From Klebsiella africana (GTDB taxonomy: Bacteria; Pseudomonadota; Gammaproteobacteria; Enterobacterales; Enterobacteriaceae): a DNA stretch of 64,000 nucleotides. Within the stretch, counting starts at the first letter, position 1. Every line of letters starts with the position of its first letter. The DNA is taken from assembly GCF_020526085.1 (NCBI RefSeq), contig NZ_CP084874.1, positions 4,216,001-4,280,000 on the forward strand, given 5' to 3'. The translations under genes were made by a program, and so were the position numbers. The notes beneath the pieces are model-generated. The model saw nothing but the letters and a program-made list of their open reading frames with translations, made no database searches and was not told the origin of the DNA. Below are positions 35,039 through 44,587 of the stretch, piece by piece.

Positions 35039-35737
35039 ATGAAAATTGGCATTATTGGCGCTATGGAAGAGGAAGTTACCCTTCTGCGCGACAAAATCGA
35101 AAACCGCCAGACCATCACCATTGGCGGAAGCGAAATCTATACTGGCCAACTTCACGGCGTTGACGTCGCTCTGCTGAAGTCCGGGATCGGGAAAGTAGCG
35201 GCGGCCATGGGCGCGACCCTGCTGCTGGAGCGTTGCCAGCCAGACGTGATCATTAATACCGGTTCTGCCGGCGGCCTCGCGCCGACGCTGAAGGTTGGTG
35301 ATATCGTCGTCTCCGACGAAGCGCGCTACCACGACGCCGACGTCACCGCCTTCGGCTATGAATATGGCCAGCTCCCGGGCTGCCCGGCGGGCTTTAAAGC
35401 AGATGAAAAACTGGTGGCCGCCGCGGAGAGCTGCATTAACGCGTTAGATCTCAACGCCGTTCGTGGCCTGATCGTCAGCGGTGATGCCTTCATTAACGGC
35501 TCTGTCGGTCTGGCGAAAATCCGCCATAATTTCCCCCAGGCGATCGCCGTGGAAATGGAAGCGACCGCTATCGCTCACGTCTGCCATAACTTTAAGGTTC
35601 CCTTCGTGGTGGTTCGCGCCATCTCCGACGTGGCCGACCAGCAGTCCCACCTCAGCTTTGAGGAGTTCCTCGCGGTCGCCGCCAGACAGTCCACTTTGAT
35701 GGTGGAAAACCTGGTACAGAACCTGGCACGTGGCTAA
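35039..35737 (+). CDS. mtnN: 5'-methylthioadenosine/S-adenosylhomocysteine nucleosidase
   Basis: Cleaves adenine from methylthioadenosine, S-adenosylhomocysteine and 5'-deoxyadenosine, feeding methionine salvage and autoinducer-2 synthesis (also called pfs). The 232 residues match the family length. Glu12 (GAMEEEV) and Asp in RAISDVADQ, equivalent to E. coli Asp197, are the catalytic pair. Its stop overlaps the GTG start of btuF by eight bases, so the two are translationally coupled. The B12 and SAM by-product theme may explain the pairing. Confidence 0.97.
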   Translation: MKIGIIGAMEEEVTLLRDKIENRQTITIGGSEIYTGQLHGVDVALLKSGIGKVAAAMGATLLLERCQPDVIINTGSAGGLAPTLKVGDIVVSDEARYHDADVTAFGYEYGQLPGCPAGFKADEKLVAAAESCINALDLNAVRGLIVSGDAFINGSVGLAKIRHNFPQAIAVEMEATAIAHVCHNFKVPFVVVRAISDVADQQSHLSFEEFLAVAARQSTLMVENLVQNLARG

Positions 35738-36530
35738 GTCGCTATCCTTCGCGTTTGCCGCGCTGCTGTTACTCGCCCCGGCGTGGCTGCTGGCCGCGCC
35801 GCGGGTGATCACCCTCTCCCCTGCCAATACCGAACTGGCCTTTGCTGCCGGGATCACGCCGGTCGGGGTGAGCAGCTATTCCGATTATCCTCCGCAGGCC
35901 AAAACCATCGAACAGGTTGCCAGCTGGCAGGGGATGAACCTGGAGCGCATCGTGGCGCTCAAGCCAGACGTGGTGCTGGCCTGGCGCGGCGGCAATGCCG
36001 AACGCCAGGTTAACCAGCTGCAGTCCCTGGGTATTCACGTCCTCTGGGTGCAGACCTCAACGATCGAAGAGATTATTGCCACCCTGCGTCAGCTGGCGCA
36101 GTGGAGCCCGCAGCCGGAAAAAGCGCAGCAGGCGGCGCAGACAATGCAGCAGGAATACGATGCGCTGAAAGCGCGCTATGCCAACGCGCCGAAGAAACGC
36201 GTCTTTCTGCAGTTCGGCTCTACGCCGCTGTTCACCAGCGGCCCCGGCTCGATTCAGGATCAGGTGCTGAGACTGTGCGGCGGCGAAAATATCTTCACCA
36301 CCAGCCGTGTTCCCTGGCCGCAGGTGAGTCGCGAGCAGGTACTGGCTCGCCAGCCGCAGGCGATTGTGGTGACCGGCGACGCCAGGCGCGTTGCCGATGC
36401 CCAGCGCTTTTGGCAACATCAGCTCACCATTTCGTTGATTGCGTTACACAGTGACTGGTTTGAACGCGCAGGCCCACGTATTATCCTCGCCGCCAAACAA
36501 CTTTGTACGGCGCTCGACCAGGTAAAATAA
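35730..36530 (+). CDS. btuF: Vitamin B12-binding periplasmic protein BtuF
   Basis: Delivers cobalamin to the BtuCD inner-membrane ABC transporter, which is encoded elsewhere. The 266-residue precursor has a Sec signal peptide ending AAP near residue 22, followed by the two-lobed helical-backbone fold of class III binding proteins ([14 protein letters not shown], then VLAWRGGN). The start is GTG 35730, overlapping the end of mtnN. It is 35 bases upstream of yadS and probably in one operon with both neighbours. Confidence 0.94.
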   Translation: MAKSLSFAFAALLLLAPAWLLAAPRVITLSPANTELAFAAGITPVGVSSYSDYPPQAKTIEQVASWQGMNLERIVALKPDVVLAWRGGNAERQVNQLQSLGIHVLWVQTSTIEEIIATLRQLAQWSPQPEKAQQAAQTMQQEYDALKARYANAPKKRVFLQFGSTPLFTSGPGSIQDQVLRLCGGENIFTTSRVPWPQVSREQVLARQPQAIVVTGDARRVADAQRFWQHQLTISLIALHSDWFERAGPRIILAAKQLCTALDQVK

Positions 36531-36565
36531 CCTCCGGTAACCCGGATGCTTAGTGGGAATCAACG

Positions 36566-37189
36566 ATGCTTGTCTATTGGCTGGATATTATTGGCACAGC
36601 TGTCTTCGCGATCTCCGGCGTTCTGCTGGCCGGAAAGCTGCGAATGGATCCGTTCGGCGTGTTGGTGTTAGGCGTAGTGACGGCGGTGGGCGGCGGGACC
36701 ATCCGCGACATGGCGCTGGCGAATGGCCCGGTGTTCTGGGTCAAAGATCCCACCGATCTGGTGGTGGCGATGGTCACCAGCATGCTGACCATCCTGCTGG
36801 TTCGCCAGCCGCGCCGGCTGCCAAAATGGATCCTGCCGGTCCTTGATGCCGTCGGTCTGGCGGTGTTTGTCGGCATTGGCGTGAATAAAGCCTTTCTCGC
36901 CGGCAGCGGCCCGCTAGTGGCCGTGTGCATGGGCGTAGTAACCGGCGTGGGCGGCGGCATTATTCGCGACGTGCTGGCGCGCGAAATCCCCATGATCCTG
37001 CGCACCGAGATCTACGCCACCGCCTGTATCGTCGGCGGTATTGTCCACGCCACGGCACATGACACCTTTCATCTCCCACTGGAGAATTCGGCAATGATGG
37101 GGATGGTGGTCACCCTGGTGATCCGTCTGGCGGCGATCCGCTGGCATCTGAAGCTGCCGACATTTGCGCTGGACGATAACGGACGCTAA
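36566..37189 (+). CDS. yadS: TRIC-family membrane protein YadS (UPF0126)
   Basis: Inner-membrane protein of 207 residues with about seven hydrophobic segments arranged as two repeats. Each repeat carries the hallmark Gly-rich motif: AVGGGTIRDMAL near residue 40 and GVGGGIIRDVLA near residue 130. The family is related to trimeric intracellular cation channels, but transport by YadS has not been deduced from this sequence. It is the last gene of mtnN-btuF-yadS and ends at a strong terminator shared with the convergent erpA. Confidence 0.92.
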   Translation: MLVYWLDIIGTAVFAISGVLLAGKLRMDPFGVLVLGVVTAVGGGTIRDMALANGPVFWVKDPTDLVVAMVTSMLTILLVRQPRRLPKWILPVLDAVGLAVFVGIGVNKAFLAGSGPLVAVCMGVVTGVGGGIIRDVLAREIPMILRTEIYATACIVGGIVHATAHDTFHLPLENSAMMGMVVTLVIRLAAIRWHLKLPTFALDDNGR

Positions 37190-37197
37190 TAAAAGCA

Positions 37198-37225
37198 AAA
37201 CGGTAACCTTAAGGTTACCGTTTTT
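37198..37225. terminator. Bidirectional terminator between yadS and erpA
   Basis: A perfect 26-base palindrome (AAACGGTAACCTT and its complement) carries T-runs in both directions. It serves yadS and, 35 bases beyond its stop, erpA. Confidence 0.9.
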
Positions 37226-37259
37226 AGGGTTTGCTCCCTCCCGCTGGAGAGAGCTCGCT

Positions 37260-37604
37260 TTAAACGCTGAACGAGGAGCCGCAGCCGCAGGTGCTTTTCG
37301 CGTTCGGATTGGTCACGATAAAGCGCGAACCTTCCAGCCCTTCGGTATAGTCGACAGAGCCGCCGACCAGATACTGCAGGCTCATCGGGTCAACCACCAG
37401 GCCGACGCCCTGTTTCTCAATGGTCATATCCCCTTCGTTCACCTGATCGTCAAAGGTGAAGCCATACTGGAAACCGCTGCAACCACCGCCGGTGATGTAC
37501 ACGCGCAGTTTCAGGTTCGGATTATCTTCATCCGCAATCAGATGTTTTACTTTGTTGGCTGCGGCTTCGGTAAACTCCAGCGGCAACGCTACGTCATCAC
37601 TCAT
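37260..37604 (-). CDS. erpA: Iron-sulfur cluster insertion protein ErpA
   Basis: A-type carrier that passes Fe-S clusters to apoproteins such as the isoprenoid enzymes IspG and IspH. The 114 residues have the three cluster cysteines in the canonical places: Cys42 (TGGGCSGF), Cys106 and Cys108 (TCGCG). Essential for aerobic growth in E. coli. It stands alone between clcA and yadS, as in relatives. IscA or SufA are excluded by best match and context. Confidence 0.95.
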   Translation of the reverse strand: MSDDVALPLEFTEAAANKVKHLIADEDNPNLKLRVYITGGGCSGFQYGFTFDDQVNEGDMTIEKQGVGLVVDPMSLQYLVGGSVDYTEGLEGSRFIVTNPNAKSTCGCGSSFSV

Positions 37605-37685
37605 TTTCTGCTCCCATTGATACTTCCGGCCGGTTAAAGAATAACCGGACCTTTTGAGCCATTATCTAATACCCTGGTAAATCGT

Positions 37686-39104
37686 TCAAGTATTCTCCCG
37701 GGGGGCCTGTTGCGCTTTTGCCGCCTGCTCAGCCTCCTGCTTCGCCAGAGTACGTTGCAGAATGGTCGAATACAAAGGCTTACCGCCGAGGAATTGCGCC
37801 AGTAGTGTTGCGCCAAGGCAGGTAATAATCATTGGCAAAATGAGCTGATAGTTATCGGTCATCTCCAGCACCAGCACAATCCCGGTCAGCGGCGCGCGCA
37901 CCGAGGCGGCGAGCAGCGCCCCCATGCCGGCAATGGCGAAAGTACCGGCATCCAGATGATAGGCCGGAAACAGCGGAATCGCCGCCATGCCGAAGGCCGT
38001 GCCCAACAACGTGCCGAGCGCCAGCATCGGCGCGAAAATGCCGCCCGGCGCACCGGAAGAGAAGCAGATCAGCGTGGTCACCACGCGGGCAATAAAGATA
38101 AACAGCAGCAGGCCGACGGAGAAATTACCGGCAGCGGCGATAGGGATCAGGTTAAAGCCACCGCCCACCGTGGAGGACTGCATCAGCCCCAGCAGGCCGC
38201 AGAGTCCGCCGATTAATCCGCCAATCAACACCCATTTTTTGATGTTGCCACCGTGGATGCGCTGAAACAGATCCTGAGTGCGCAGCACCAGAAAATTAAA
38301 CAGTGGACCAAAGCAGCCAAACAACATGCCCAGCACCAGATACAGCCACAAGGTGTTCACCGGGGCGTTGCTCAGCTTGCCCACCTCAATAATCGCCGCT
38401 TCGCCGTTGAAAATACGAAACACAATGCTCGACATGATCACGCCGGTAAACACGGCTTTAATAGAGATCAGGTTGTAGCGGAACTGCGGGCGCATCTCTT
38501 CGATGATAAACAGAATCCCGGCCAGCGGCGCGTTAAAAGCCGCCGAAAGCCCCGACGCCGCACCGGTCGCCAGCAGCGTATGCCGCGCTTCCGGGCTGCG
38601 CATGCGGAAAACGTCCAGCACCATGCGTCCAATATTGCCGCCAAGCTGCACCATTGGCCCTTCGCGACCCAGCACCATCCCGGCGCCGAGCGTCCCCATG
38701 CCACCAATGAACTTCACCGGCAGCACGCGCCACCAGCGCACCGGACGCAGCTCCTCCAGCGCCCCTTCGATCTCCGGGATACCCGAGCCGCCGGCCTCCG
38801 GCGCAAAGCGGCGCACGAGGAAATAGCCGACCATCGCCAACAGCGCCGACAAAATAAACGCCAGCGGCCAGACCAGATACCAGTGGTCTGCGACCTGCGC
38901 CAGCGCGCCAATCCGCTGGTTCTGCACCCAGTTCACGCTCTTTTCAAAGGCGACGCCCACCAGCCCCGCCAGCGTGCCGACCACCGCCGCCATAAACAGA
39001 ACCGCCAGCGGCGTTTTATCACGCTGAATCAAACGGCGCACCGCATCACCGCGACGCACCCGCACGAACTGATGTGCTTCAAAAGAGGGAGTTTCTGCTT
39101 TCAT
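37686..39104 (-). CDS. clcA: H+/Cl- exchange transporter ClcA
   Basis: Homodimeric inner-membrane antiporter moving two chloride ions against one proton; it supports extreme acid resistance. The 472 residues contain the selectivity motifs [17 protein letters not shown] (gating Glu148), GGIFAP and the C-terminal [10 protein letters not shown] with the anion-coordinating Tyr. ATG 39104 starts [10 protein letters not shown] and gives the E. coli length within one residue; a 31-residue upstream extension has no family match. Divergent from hemL across 180 bases. Confidence 0.96.
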   Translation of the reverse strand: MKAETPSFEAHQFVRVRRGDAVRRLIQRDKTPLAVLFMAAVVGTLAGLVGVAFEKSVNWVQNQRIGALAQVADHWYLVWPLAFILSALLAMVGYFLVRRFAPEAGGSGIPEIEGALEELRPVRWWRVLPVKFIGGMGTLGAGMVLGREGPMVQLGGNIGRMVLDVFRMRSPEARHTLLATGAASGLSAAFNAPLAGILFIIEEMRPQFRYNLISIKAVFTGVIMSSIVFRIFNGEAAIIEVGKLSNAPVNTLWLYLVLGMLFGCFGPLFNFLVLRTQDLFQRIHGGNIKKWVLIGGLIGGLCGLLGLMQSSTVGGGFNLIPIAAAGNFSVGLLLFIFIARVVTTLICFSSGAPGGIFAPMLALGTLLGTAFGMAAIPLFPAYHLDAGTFAIAGMGALLAASVRAPLTGIVLVLEMTDNYQLILPMIITCLGATLLAQFLGGKPLYSTILQRTLAKQEAEQAAKAQQAPRENT

Positions 39105-39284
39105 GCCATTATCAATTATTGGTAATACAAATGAGGAGAGAGGCATTTTAGCCGTCCCGGCGCACTGCGTCGTCAAAAAAATGTCCCTGCGGCACATTGT
39201 TTCAATTGGGCAAAACTTTCATAACCATCCTGGAATAACTTAGAATAGCCGATAAAACATTTTTCACGAACCAGGACCCTGGCC

Positions 39285-40565
39285 ATGAGCAAATCTGAAA
39301 ATCTGTACCACGCTGCGCGCGAACTGATCCCCGGCGGCGTTAACTCACCGGTCCGCGCCTTCACCGGCGTCGGCGGCACCCCGCTATTTATCGAACGCGC
39401 GGATGGCGCCTACCTCTATGACGTCGACGGTAAAGCCTATATCGATTATGTCGGCTCCTGGGGTCCGATGGTGCTGGGCCACAACCACCCGGCTATTCGC
39501 AATGCGGTGATCGAGGCGGCTTCCCGCGGCCTGAGCTTTGGCGCGCCGACCGAAATGGAAGTGAAAATGGCGGCCCTGGTGACCGAGCTGGTACCGACCA
39601 TGGATATGGTGCGGATGGTGAACTCCGGTACCGAAGCCACCATGAGCGCCATTCGTCTGGCGCGCGGCTTCACCGGCCGCGACAAAATCATTAAGTTCGA
39701 AGGTTGCTACCACGGACATGCCGACTGCCTGCTGGTGAAAGCCGGATCCGGCGCACTGACCCTCGGCCAGCCGAACTCACCGGGCGTACCGGCCGATTTC
39801 GCCAAACATACCCTGACCTGCACCTATAACGACCTTACCTCAGTGCGGGCGGCATTCGAGCAGTATCCGCAGGACATCGCCTGCATCATCGTCGAACCGG
39901 TGGCCGGAAATATGAACTGCATTCCGCCGCAGCCAGAGTTCCTGCCGGGCCTGCGCGCGCTGTGCGATGAGTTCGGCGCCCTGCTGATTATCGACGAAGT
40001 GATGACCGGCTTCCGCGTGGCGCTGGCGGGTGCCCAGGCTTATTACGGCGTGGAGCCGGATCTGACCTGTCTCGGGAAAATCATCGGCGGCGGGATGCCG
40101 GTAGGCGCCTTCGGCGGCCGCCGTGAGGTGATGGACGCCCTGGCGCCCACTGGCCCGGTCTATCAGGCGGGCACCCTCTCCGGCAACCCGATCGCCATGG
40201 CGGCTGGCTTCGCCTGCCTGAACGAAGTGGCGCAGCCGGGCGTGCATGAAACCCTGACCGAACTGACGAACCAGCTGGCGCAAGGCCTGCTGGACGCAGC
40301 GCGTGACGCCGGGATCCCGCTGGTGGTTAATAACGTCGGCGGTATGTTCGGCATCTTCTTTACCGATGCCGAAACCGTCACCTGCTACCAGGACGTGGTG
40401 AAGTGTGATGTCGAACGCTTCAAGCGTTTCTTCCACCTGATGCTGGAGGAAGGGGTGTACCTGGCGCCGTCAGCGTTTGAGGCCGGCTTTATGTCCGTGG
40501 CCCACAGTGAACAAGATATCGACAATACCATCGACGCCGCGCGTCGGGTGTTTGCCAAGCTGTAA
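39285..40565 (+). CDS. hemL: Glutamate-1-semialdehyde 2,1-aminomutase
   Basis: PLP/PMP-dependent enzyme making 5-aminolevulinate from glutamate-1-semialdehyde, the C5 route to haem. It has 426 residues, equal to E. coli. Lys265, in [15 protein letters not shown], is the Schiff-base lysine, and [15 protein letters not shown] and [10 protein letters not shown] are the cofactor-binding blocks. It sits next to the fhu iron-uptake operon in convergent orientation, separated by a tandem palindromic repeat array rather than a conventional terminator. Confidence 0.97.
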   Translation: MSKSENLYHAARELIPGGVNSPVRAFTGVGGTPLFIERADGAYLYDVDGKAYIDYVGSWGPMVLGHNHPAIRNAVIEAASRGLSFGAPTEMEVKMAALVTELVPTMDMVRMVNSGTEATMSAIRLARGFTGRDKIIKFEGCYHGHADCLLVKAGSGALTLGQPNSPGVPADFAKHTLTCTYNDLTSVRAAFEQYPQDIACIIVEPVAGNMNCIPPQPEFLPGLRALCDEFGALLIIDEVMTGFRVALAGAQAYYGVEPDLTCLGKIIGGGMPVGAFGGRREVMDALAPTGPVYQAGTLSGNPIAMAAGFACLNEVAQPGVHETLTELTNQLAQGLLDAARDAGIPLVVNNVGGMFGIFFTDAETVTCYQDVVKCDVERFKRFFHLMLEEGVYLAPSAFEAGFMSVAHSEQDIDNTIDAARRVFAKL

Positions 40566-40593
40566 GGTGCTTGAATGCCTGGTGGCGCAGGGA

Positions 40594-40854
40594 TTTTCCC
40601 GGAGGCGGCGCGCTGCGCCTTATCCGGGAGACCAAATCGCACAACGCAGTAGCCCCGGTAAGCGCTGGCGCCACCGGGGGTTTTCCCGGAGGCGGCGCGC
40701 TGCGCCTTATCCGGGCTACCAAGTCGCACAGCGCTGTAGCCCCGGTAAGCGCTAGCACCACCGGGGATTTTCCCGGAGGCGGCGCATTGCGCCTTATCCG
40801 GGAGACCAAATCGCACAACGCTGTAGCCCCGGTAAGCGCTAGCGCCACCGGGGA
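40594..40854. repeat. Three tandem 87-bp BIME/REP-like palindromic units
   Basis: Copies begin at 40594, 40681 and 40768, with an exact 87-base period and only a few substitutions. Each holds two palindromes: one from CCCGGAGGCGGCGC to GCGCCTTATCCGGG, the other from CCCCGGTAAGCGC to GCCACCGGGG. They fill nearly all the 310 bases between the convergent ends of hemL and fhuB. Such elements protect mRNA 3' ends or bind gyrase, IHF or Pol I in enterobacteria. Confidence 0.88.
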
Positions 40855-40875
40855 TGTTGAAGCCATCCAGGATCG

Positions 40876-42858
40876 TTAGCGACTCTGCTTTCTCAGCAAA
40901 TAAATAAAGTACGGCGCGCCGATAAAGGTCGACAGTAGACCCGCCGGGATCTGGTAGGGGAACATCATCATCCGTCCGCACCAGTCGGCAAAGACCAGCA
41001 GCACTCCGCCAGTCAGCCCGGAAATCACCATATGCGGCATGGTCCGACGAAAGCCCATCATGCGCGCGATATGCGGCGCCATCAGCCCGACAAAGCTCAG
41101 CGGGCCGATGGTCAGCGTCGCCGTCGCCGTCAGACAGGCCGCCAGCAGCAGCAGAGCAATCCGCGATGACGTCAGCGCCATGCCCACTGCCCGCGCCGCC
41201 TCCCCGCCCAGCGGCAGAATGGTTAACCAGCGACGGCAGAGCGGCGCCAGCGCCAGCAGCGCCAGCATCACCGCGCCGCTGCGAACCACCTTCTCCGGCG
41301 TCGCGCTGTAGGTCGACCCCGAGATCCACGTCAGGATCTGGGCCATGCGCGGATCGCCGCTGGCCTGCAGCATCATCAACAGCATGGTGAAAGCGGTACT
41401 GAGCGCCATCCCCGCCAGCAACATCCGGTGCGGCGAGAAACCGCCGCGCCCGGCGGCCAGCAGAATAATCAGCAGCGTGGCCGCCGCGCCAAGACTGCCG
41501 GCTGGCAGCAGCCAGCCAAAGGCGTCGCCAGGCACGAAGAACAGCATCAGCACCACGCCAAAGGCGGCGCCAGAGCTAATGCCCAGCACTTCCGGGCTGG
41601 CCATCGGGTTGCCGGTCAGGCGCTGGATAATACAGCCGGCGACCGCCAGCATCACCCCGGCGAACAGCGCCGACAACACGCGTGGCCAGCGCCAGGGCAG
41701 CAGTTGATCCAGCAGATCGCCGTGAGCCCACAGCCAGCCGTGGGCATCGCGACCAAAGGCCAGCGCCACGCTCACCGCCAGCAGCAACAACGCGACGCCT
41801 GCAAGAACAAACCATTGCACGTGATAGCGCTCAGGCTGCACATTATCGCCGCCATTCATCACCGGGGCGCTGATGCTGCGCAGCCGCGGCAGCAGCCACA
41901 GCAGCAGCGGCGCGCCAATCAGGGCGGTGACCGAGCCGGTGGAGACTTCCCGCCATACCCGGCTCAGCCAGAGGATCACCTGATCTGAAAGCCACAGGAG
42001 CAGCGCGCCGATCAGCGCCGCCAGCAGCAGCCGCACCAGCAGCCGACGGGCGCCAAGCATTTTCGCCAGCAGCGGCGCGAACAAGCCGATAAAGCCGATA
42101 ATGCCGACCGCATTCACCAGCAGCGCGCTGATGACGATCGCCAACGTCAGGGCGCCAAGGCGCGCCAGGGACAGCGCCAGCCCAAGATTGCGCGCCACTC
42201 CGTCATCAAGCCCCATCAGGGTCAGCGGACGCAGCAGCAGCAAGGTGAGTATTGCCCCGCCAAGCAGCTGCGGCCACAGGCGCTGCGCCACGCTCCAGTC
42301 GGTTTGCGTCAGCGTTCCGGTGCTCCACAGGAACATGCTCTGCAGCTGGTCGTGATGGAAAATCACCATCAGCTGATTGATCGCGCCGCAATAGAGACTC
42401 ACCACCAGACCGGCCAGAATCAGCGTCACCGGCGACAGGCGCTTGCCCCACGAGACGCCAAATACCAGCGCCCCGACCAAACAGGCCCCGGCCAGGGCCG
42501 CGAACTGCGACGCCAGCACGCCGGGGATGGCCCACAGGGTGGTGACGGTTATCCCCAGCTGCGCGCCGGTGGCGACGCCAAGGGTGGTCGGCTCCGCCAG
42601 CGGATTACGCAGCACCTGCTGGAACAGGACGCCGACCAGTCCCAGCCCGGCGCCCACCAGCAGCGCAACAGCCAGCCTCGGTAACAAACTATAATGAAAC
42701 AGCATTTGGGCGATATCATCGACATCCGGCTGCCACAGCGCTTGCCGCCACTGCGCATAGGGCAAGGCGACATTGAGGTTGACGATACTCAGCGCGAAGG
42801 CGGCGACCAGCAGCCCGGCCAGCAGGATAATAGCTAACGGCGAGAGACGCGTATTCAT
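40876..42858 (-). CDS. fhuB: Ferrichrome ABC transporter permease FhuB
   Basis: Inner-membrane channel for Fe3+-hydroxamate siderophores, working with FhuC ATPase and FhuD. The 660 residues are a fused pair of BtuC/FecCD-type permease halves (each about 330 residues with ten membrane segments), visible from duplicated blocks such as NPLAEPTTLGVATGA and NPMASPEVLGISSGA. ATG 42858 overlaps the fhuD stop by four bases; an upstream in-frame extension into fhuD was rejected. Last gene of the operon. Confidence 0.96.
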   Translation of the reverse strand: MNTRLSPLAIILLAGLLVAAFALSIVNLNVALPYAQWRQALWQPDVDDIAQMLFHYSLLPRLAVALLVGAGLGLVGVLFQQVLRNPLAEPTTLGVATGAQLGITVTTLWAIPGVLASQFAALAGACLVGALVFGVSWGKRLSPVTLILAGLVVSLYCGAINQLMVIFHHDQLQSMFLWSTGTLTQTDWSVAQRLWPQLLGGAILTLLLLRPLTLMGLDDGVARNLGLALSLARLGALTLAIVISALLVNAVGIIGFIGLFAPLLAKMLGARRLLVRLLLAALIGALLLWLSDQVILWLSRVWREVSTGSVTALIGAPLLLWLLPRLRSISAPVMNGGDNVQPERYHVQWFVLAGVALLLLAVSVALAFGRDAHGWLWAHGDLLDQLLPWRWPRVLSALFAGVMLAVAGCIIQRLTGNPMASPEVLGISSGAAFGVVLMLFFVPGDAFGWLLPAGSLGAAATLLIILLAAGRGGFSPHRMLLAGMALSTAFTMLLMMLQASGDPRMAQILTWISGSTYSATPEKVVRSGAVMLALLALAPLCRRWLTILPLGGEAARAVGMALTSSRIALLLLAACLTATATLTIGPLSFVGLMAPHIARMMGFRRTMPHMVISGLTGGVLLVFADWCGRMMMFPYQIPAGLLSTFIGAPYFIYLLRKQSR

Positions 42859-43745
42859 GCCGGACTCCCCTGGGCATCGGCCAGCACGCGGGCAAAATGC
42901 ATCGCCGACAACGTCGCGCCGTAGAACCAGACCGCCGGAACGCGCTGGAAGCGGCCCGCGCGCACGAAGGGCATCGCCTGCCATAGCGGCGTCGCCAGCA
43001 GCTGAGCCATATCCCGCTCGTTACCATGATCGAAACAGATCACATCGGCCTCGTTAAATTGCGCCAGCCGGTCGATACCGACGCTGACGCTGCCCCAGAA
43101 TGCCGCTTCGCCACGCCAGGCGTTTTTAATGCCAAAGCGGTCAAGCACTTCCTGGAACAAGCAGTTTTCGCCAAACACCAGCACGTGGCGCGGATCGAGC
43201 AGGGAGATCATCAGCAGAGGGCGATCGCCGCGCCCGGCAAAACGCGGCCTCAGGCTCGCCATCAGCGCCTCAAACTCCGCCAGGTGGCGCTGGGCCTGCT
43301 GCGCTTTACCCAGCAAGTCGGCCATCTCCAGTAGCGAACGCTGAGCCATCGCCAGCGGCCGTTTGCCGTCGCTGAAGGTGAAACCGCGGCCGGGCGCGAT
43401 ACGCGCCAGCTTCTCCGGCGACGGGCCGTAGCCCGCCGACCAGACAATAAATGACGGTTTCATCTGCGTCAGCAGTTCAAGGTTGGGTTCGGTGCGCAGA
43501 CCAACATCGATCACCGAGTCGGGCAGCGCGGGTTCGTTCACCCACAAGCGATAGTTGGGAATATCGGCCACGCCATAGGGCGTCACGCCGAGCGCCAGCA
43601 GCAGCTCCGCGGGCAGCCACTCCAGCGCCACCACGCGCTGCGGGTCGACGTCAGCCGCCTGCGCGCCGCGCATCTGCCACAGCAGCGGCGACAGCGCCAT
43701 CGCGGTCAACAGGCGGCGTCGGGTTATCAAAGTCGGGTTCATCAT
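42855..43745 (-). CDS. fhuD: Ferrichrome-binding periplasmic protein FhuD
   Basis: Receives hydroxamate siderophores from the outer membrane and hands them to FhuBC. The 296-residue precursor begins with a signal peptide containing TRRRLLTAMALSPLL, resembling a Tat-type n-region, with cleavage near AQA at about residue 30. A class III binding fold follows (VIDVGLRTEPNLELL, WSAGYGPSPEKLARI). ATG 43745 shares one base with the fhuC stop (TGATG) and gives the E. coli length; a second ATG follows immediately. Confidence 0.95.
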   Translation of the reverse strand: MMNPTLITRRRLLTAMALSPLLWQMRGAQAADVDPQRVVALEWLPAELLLALGVTPYGVADIPNYRLWVNEPALPDSVIDVGLRTEPNLELLTQMKPSFIVWSAGYGPSPEKLARIAPGRGFTFSDGKRPLAMAQRSLLEMADLLGKAQQAQRHLAEFEALMASLRPRFAGRGDRPLLMISLLDPRHVLVFGENCLFQEVLDRFGIKNAWRGEAAFWGSVSVGIDRLAQFNEADVICFDHGNERDMAQLLATPLWQAMPFVRAGRFQRVPAVWFYGATLSAMHFARVLADAQGSPA

Positions 43746-44542
43746 CAATAGACAAAACTTACCGGCGCTGCGCCGGCCGGGTGCGGTAGGATCCCCATCG
43801 GGATGCCGTAGATCTGCTCCAGGGTGTCGCTACGCATCAGTTCTGCTGGCGTCCCCTGGGCAATCATTTCCCCACCGCGCAGGGCCACCAGATAGTCGCA
43901 GTAGCGCGCCGCCATATTAATGTCATGCAGGACGGCGATCACCGTCAGGCCGCGCTGCTGGCTCAGACGATGCACCAGCGCCAGGACATCTACCTGATGG
44001 GCGATATCCAGCGCCGAGGTGGGTTCATCCAGTAGCAGACAGCGGCTGTCCTGGGCCACCAGCATGGCAATCCACGCCCGCTGGCGTTCACCGCCAGAAA
44101 GACTATCTACCAGGCGATGGGCGAGCGGCTTGAGCCCCACCAGCGCGATCGCCTCTTCCACCTTTTCCCGATCCGCCGCGCCAAAGCGCCCCAGCGCACC
44201 ATGCCATGGGTAGCGGCCGATCGCCACCAGCTCGCGCACCGTCATGCCTTCGGCCGCCGGCAGTTGCTGCGGCAGGTAGGCCACTTTGCGGGCAAAGGCT
44301 TTGCTGCCCCAGCTCTCCAGCGGTTGTCCGTCTAACAGCACTTCGCCTGCGGAAGGTGGCTGATGACGGCCAAGCATTTTCAGTAACGTCGATTTGCCGG
44401 AGCCATTATGGCCGATCAGGCCGGTGACTTTTCCAGCCGGGAAAATGAGGGAGAGCGGATGAAGCAATGTGCGGCCAGGCACACGGAAAGTGACACGATC
44501 CAGTGCGAAGGTGGTTTCAGCGTGCGGAGTCTGTTCCTGCAT
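43745..44542 (-). CDS. fhuC: Ferrichrome ABC transporter ATP-binding protein FhuC
   Basis: Peripheral inner-membrane ATPase driving FhuB. The 265 residues contain Walker A GHNGSGKST, the signature LSGGERQRAW, Walker B CLLLDEPTSALD and the switch His in AVLHDINMAARYCD. It is 45 bases downstream of fhuA and abuts fhuD. Same length and order as in E. coli. Confidence 0.96.
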   Translation of the reverse strand: MQEQTPHAETTFALDRVTFRVPGRTLLHPLSLIFPAGKVTGLIGHNGSGKSTLLKMLGRHQPPSAGEVLLDGQPLESWGSKAFARKVAYLPQQLPAAEGMTVRELVAIGRYPWHGALGRFGAADREKVEEAIALVGLKPLAHRLVDSLSGGERQRAWIAMLVAQDSRCLLLDEPTSALDIAHQVDVLALVHRLSQQRGLTVIAVLHDINMAARYCDYLVALRGGEMIAQGTPAELMRSDTLEQIYGIPMGILPHPAGAAPVSFVY

Positions 44543-44587
44543 AGCGGTAACCTGATAGAGGGCGCGGCGAACCGCGCCCGTAGGTGG

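Noticed and set aside
40594..40854. Possible short CRISPR array
   Set aside because: The repeats are 87 bases long, contiguous and without unique spacers, and no cas gene is near; they are palindromic extragenic repeats.
40571..40879. A 102-codon plus-strand frame with a repetitive protein (FPGGGALRLIR repeats)
   Set aside because: The repetition comes from the 87-bp palindromic array (29 codons per unit, so the frame stays open); there is no evidence of translation.
42859..42984. A 42-residue N-terminal extension of fhuB
   Set aside because: It lies entirely within fhuD in another frame, and the ATG at 42858 overlapping the fhuD stop gives the standard 660 residues.
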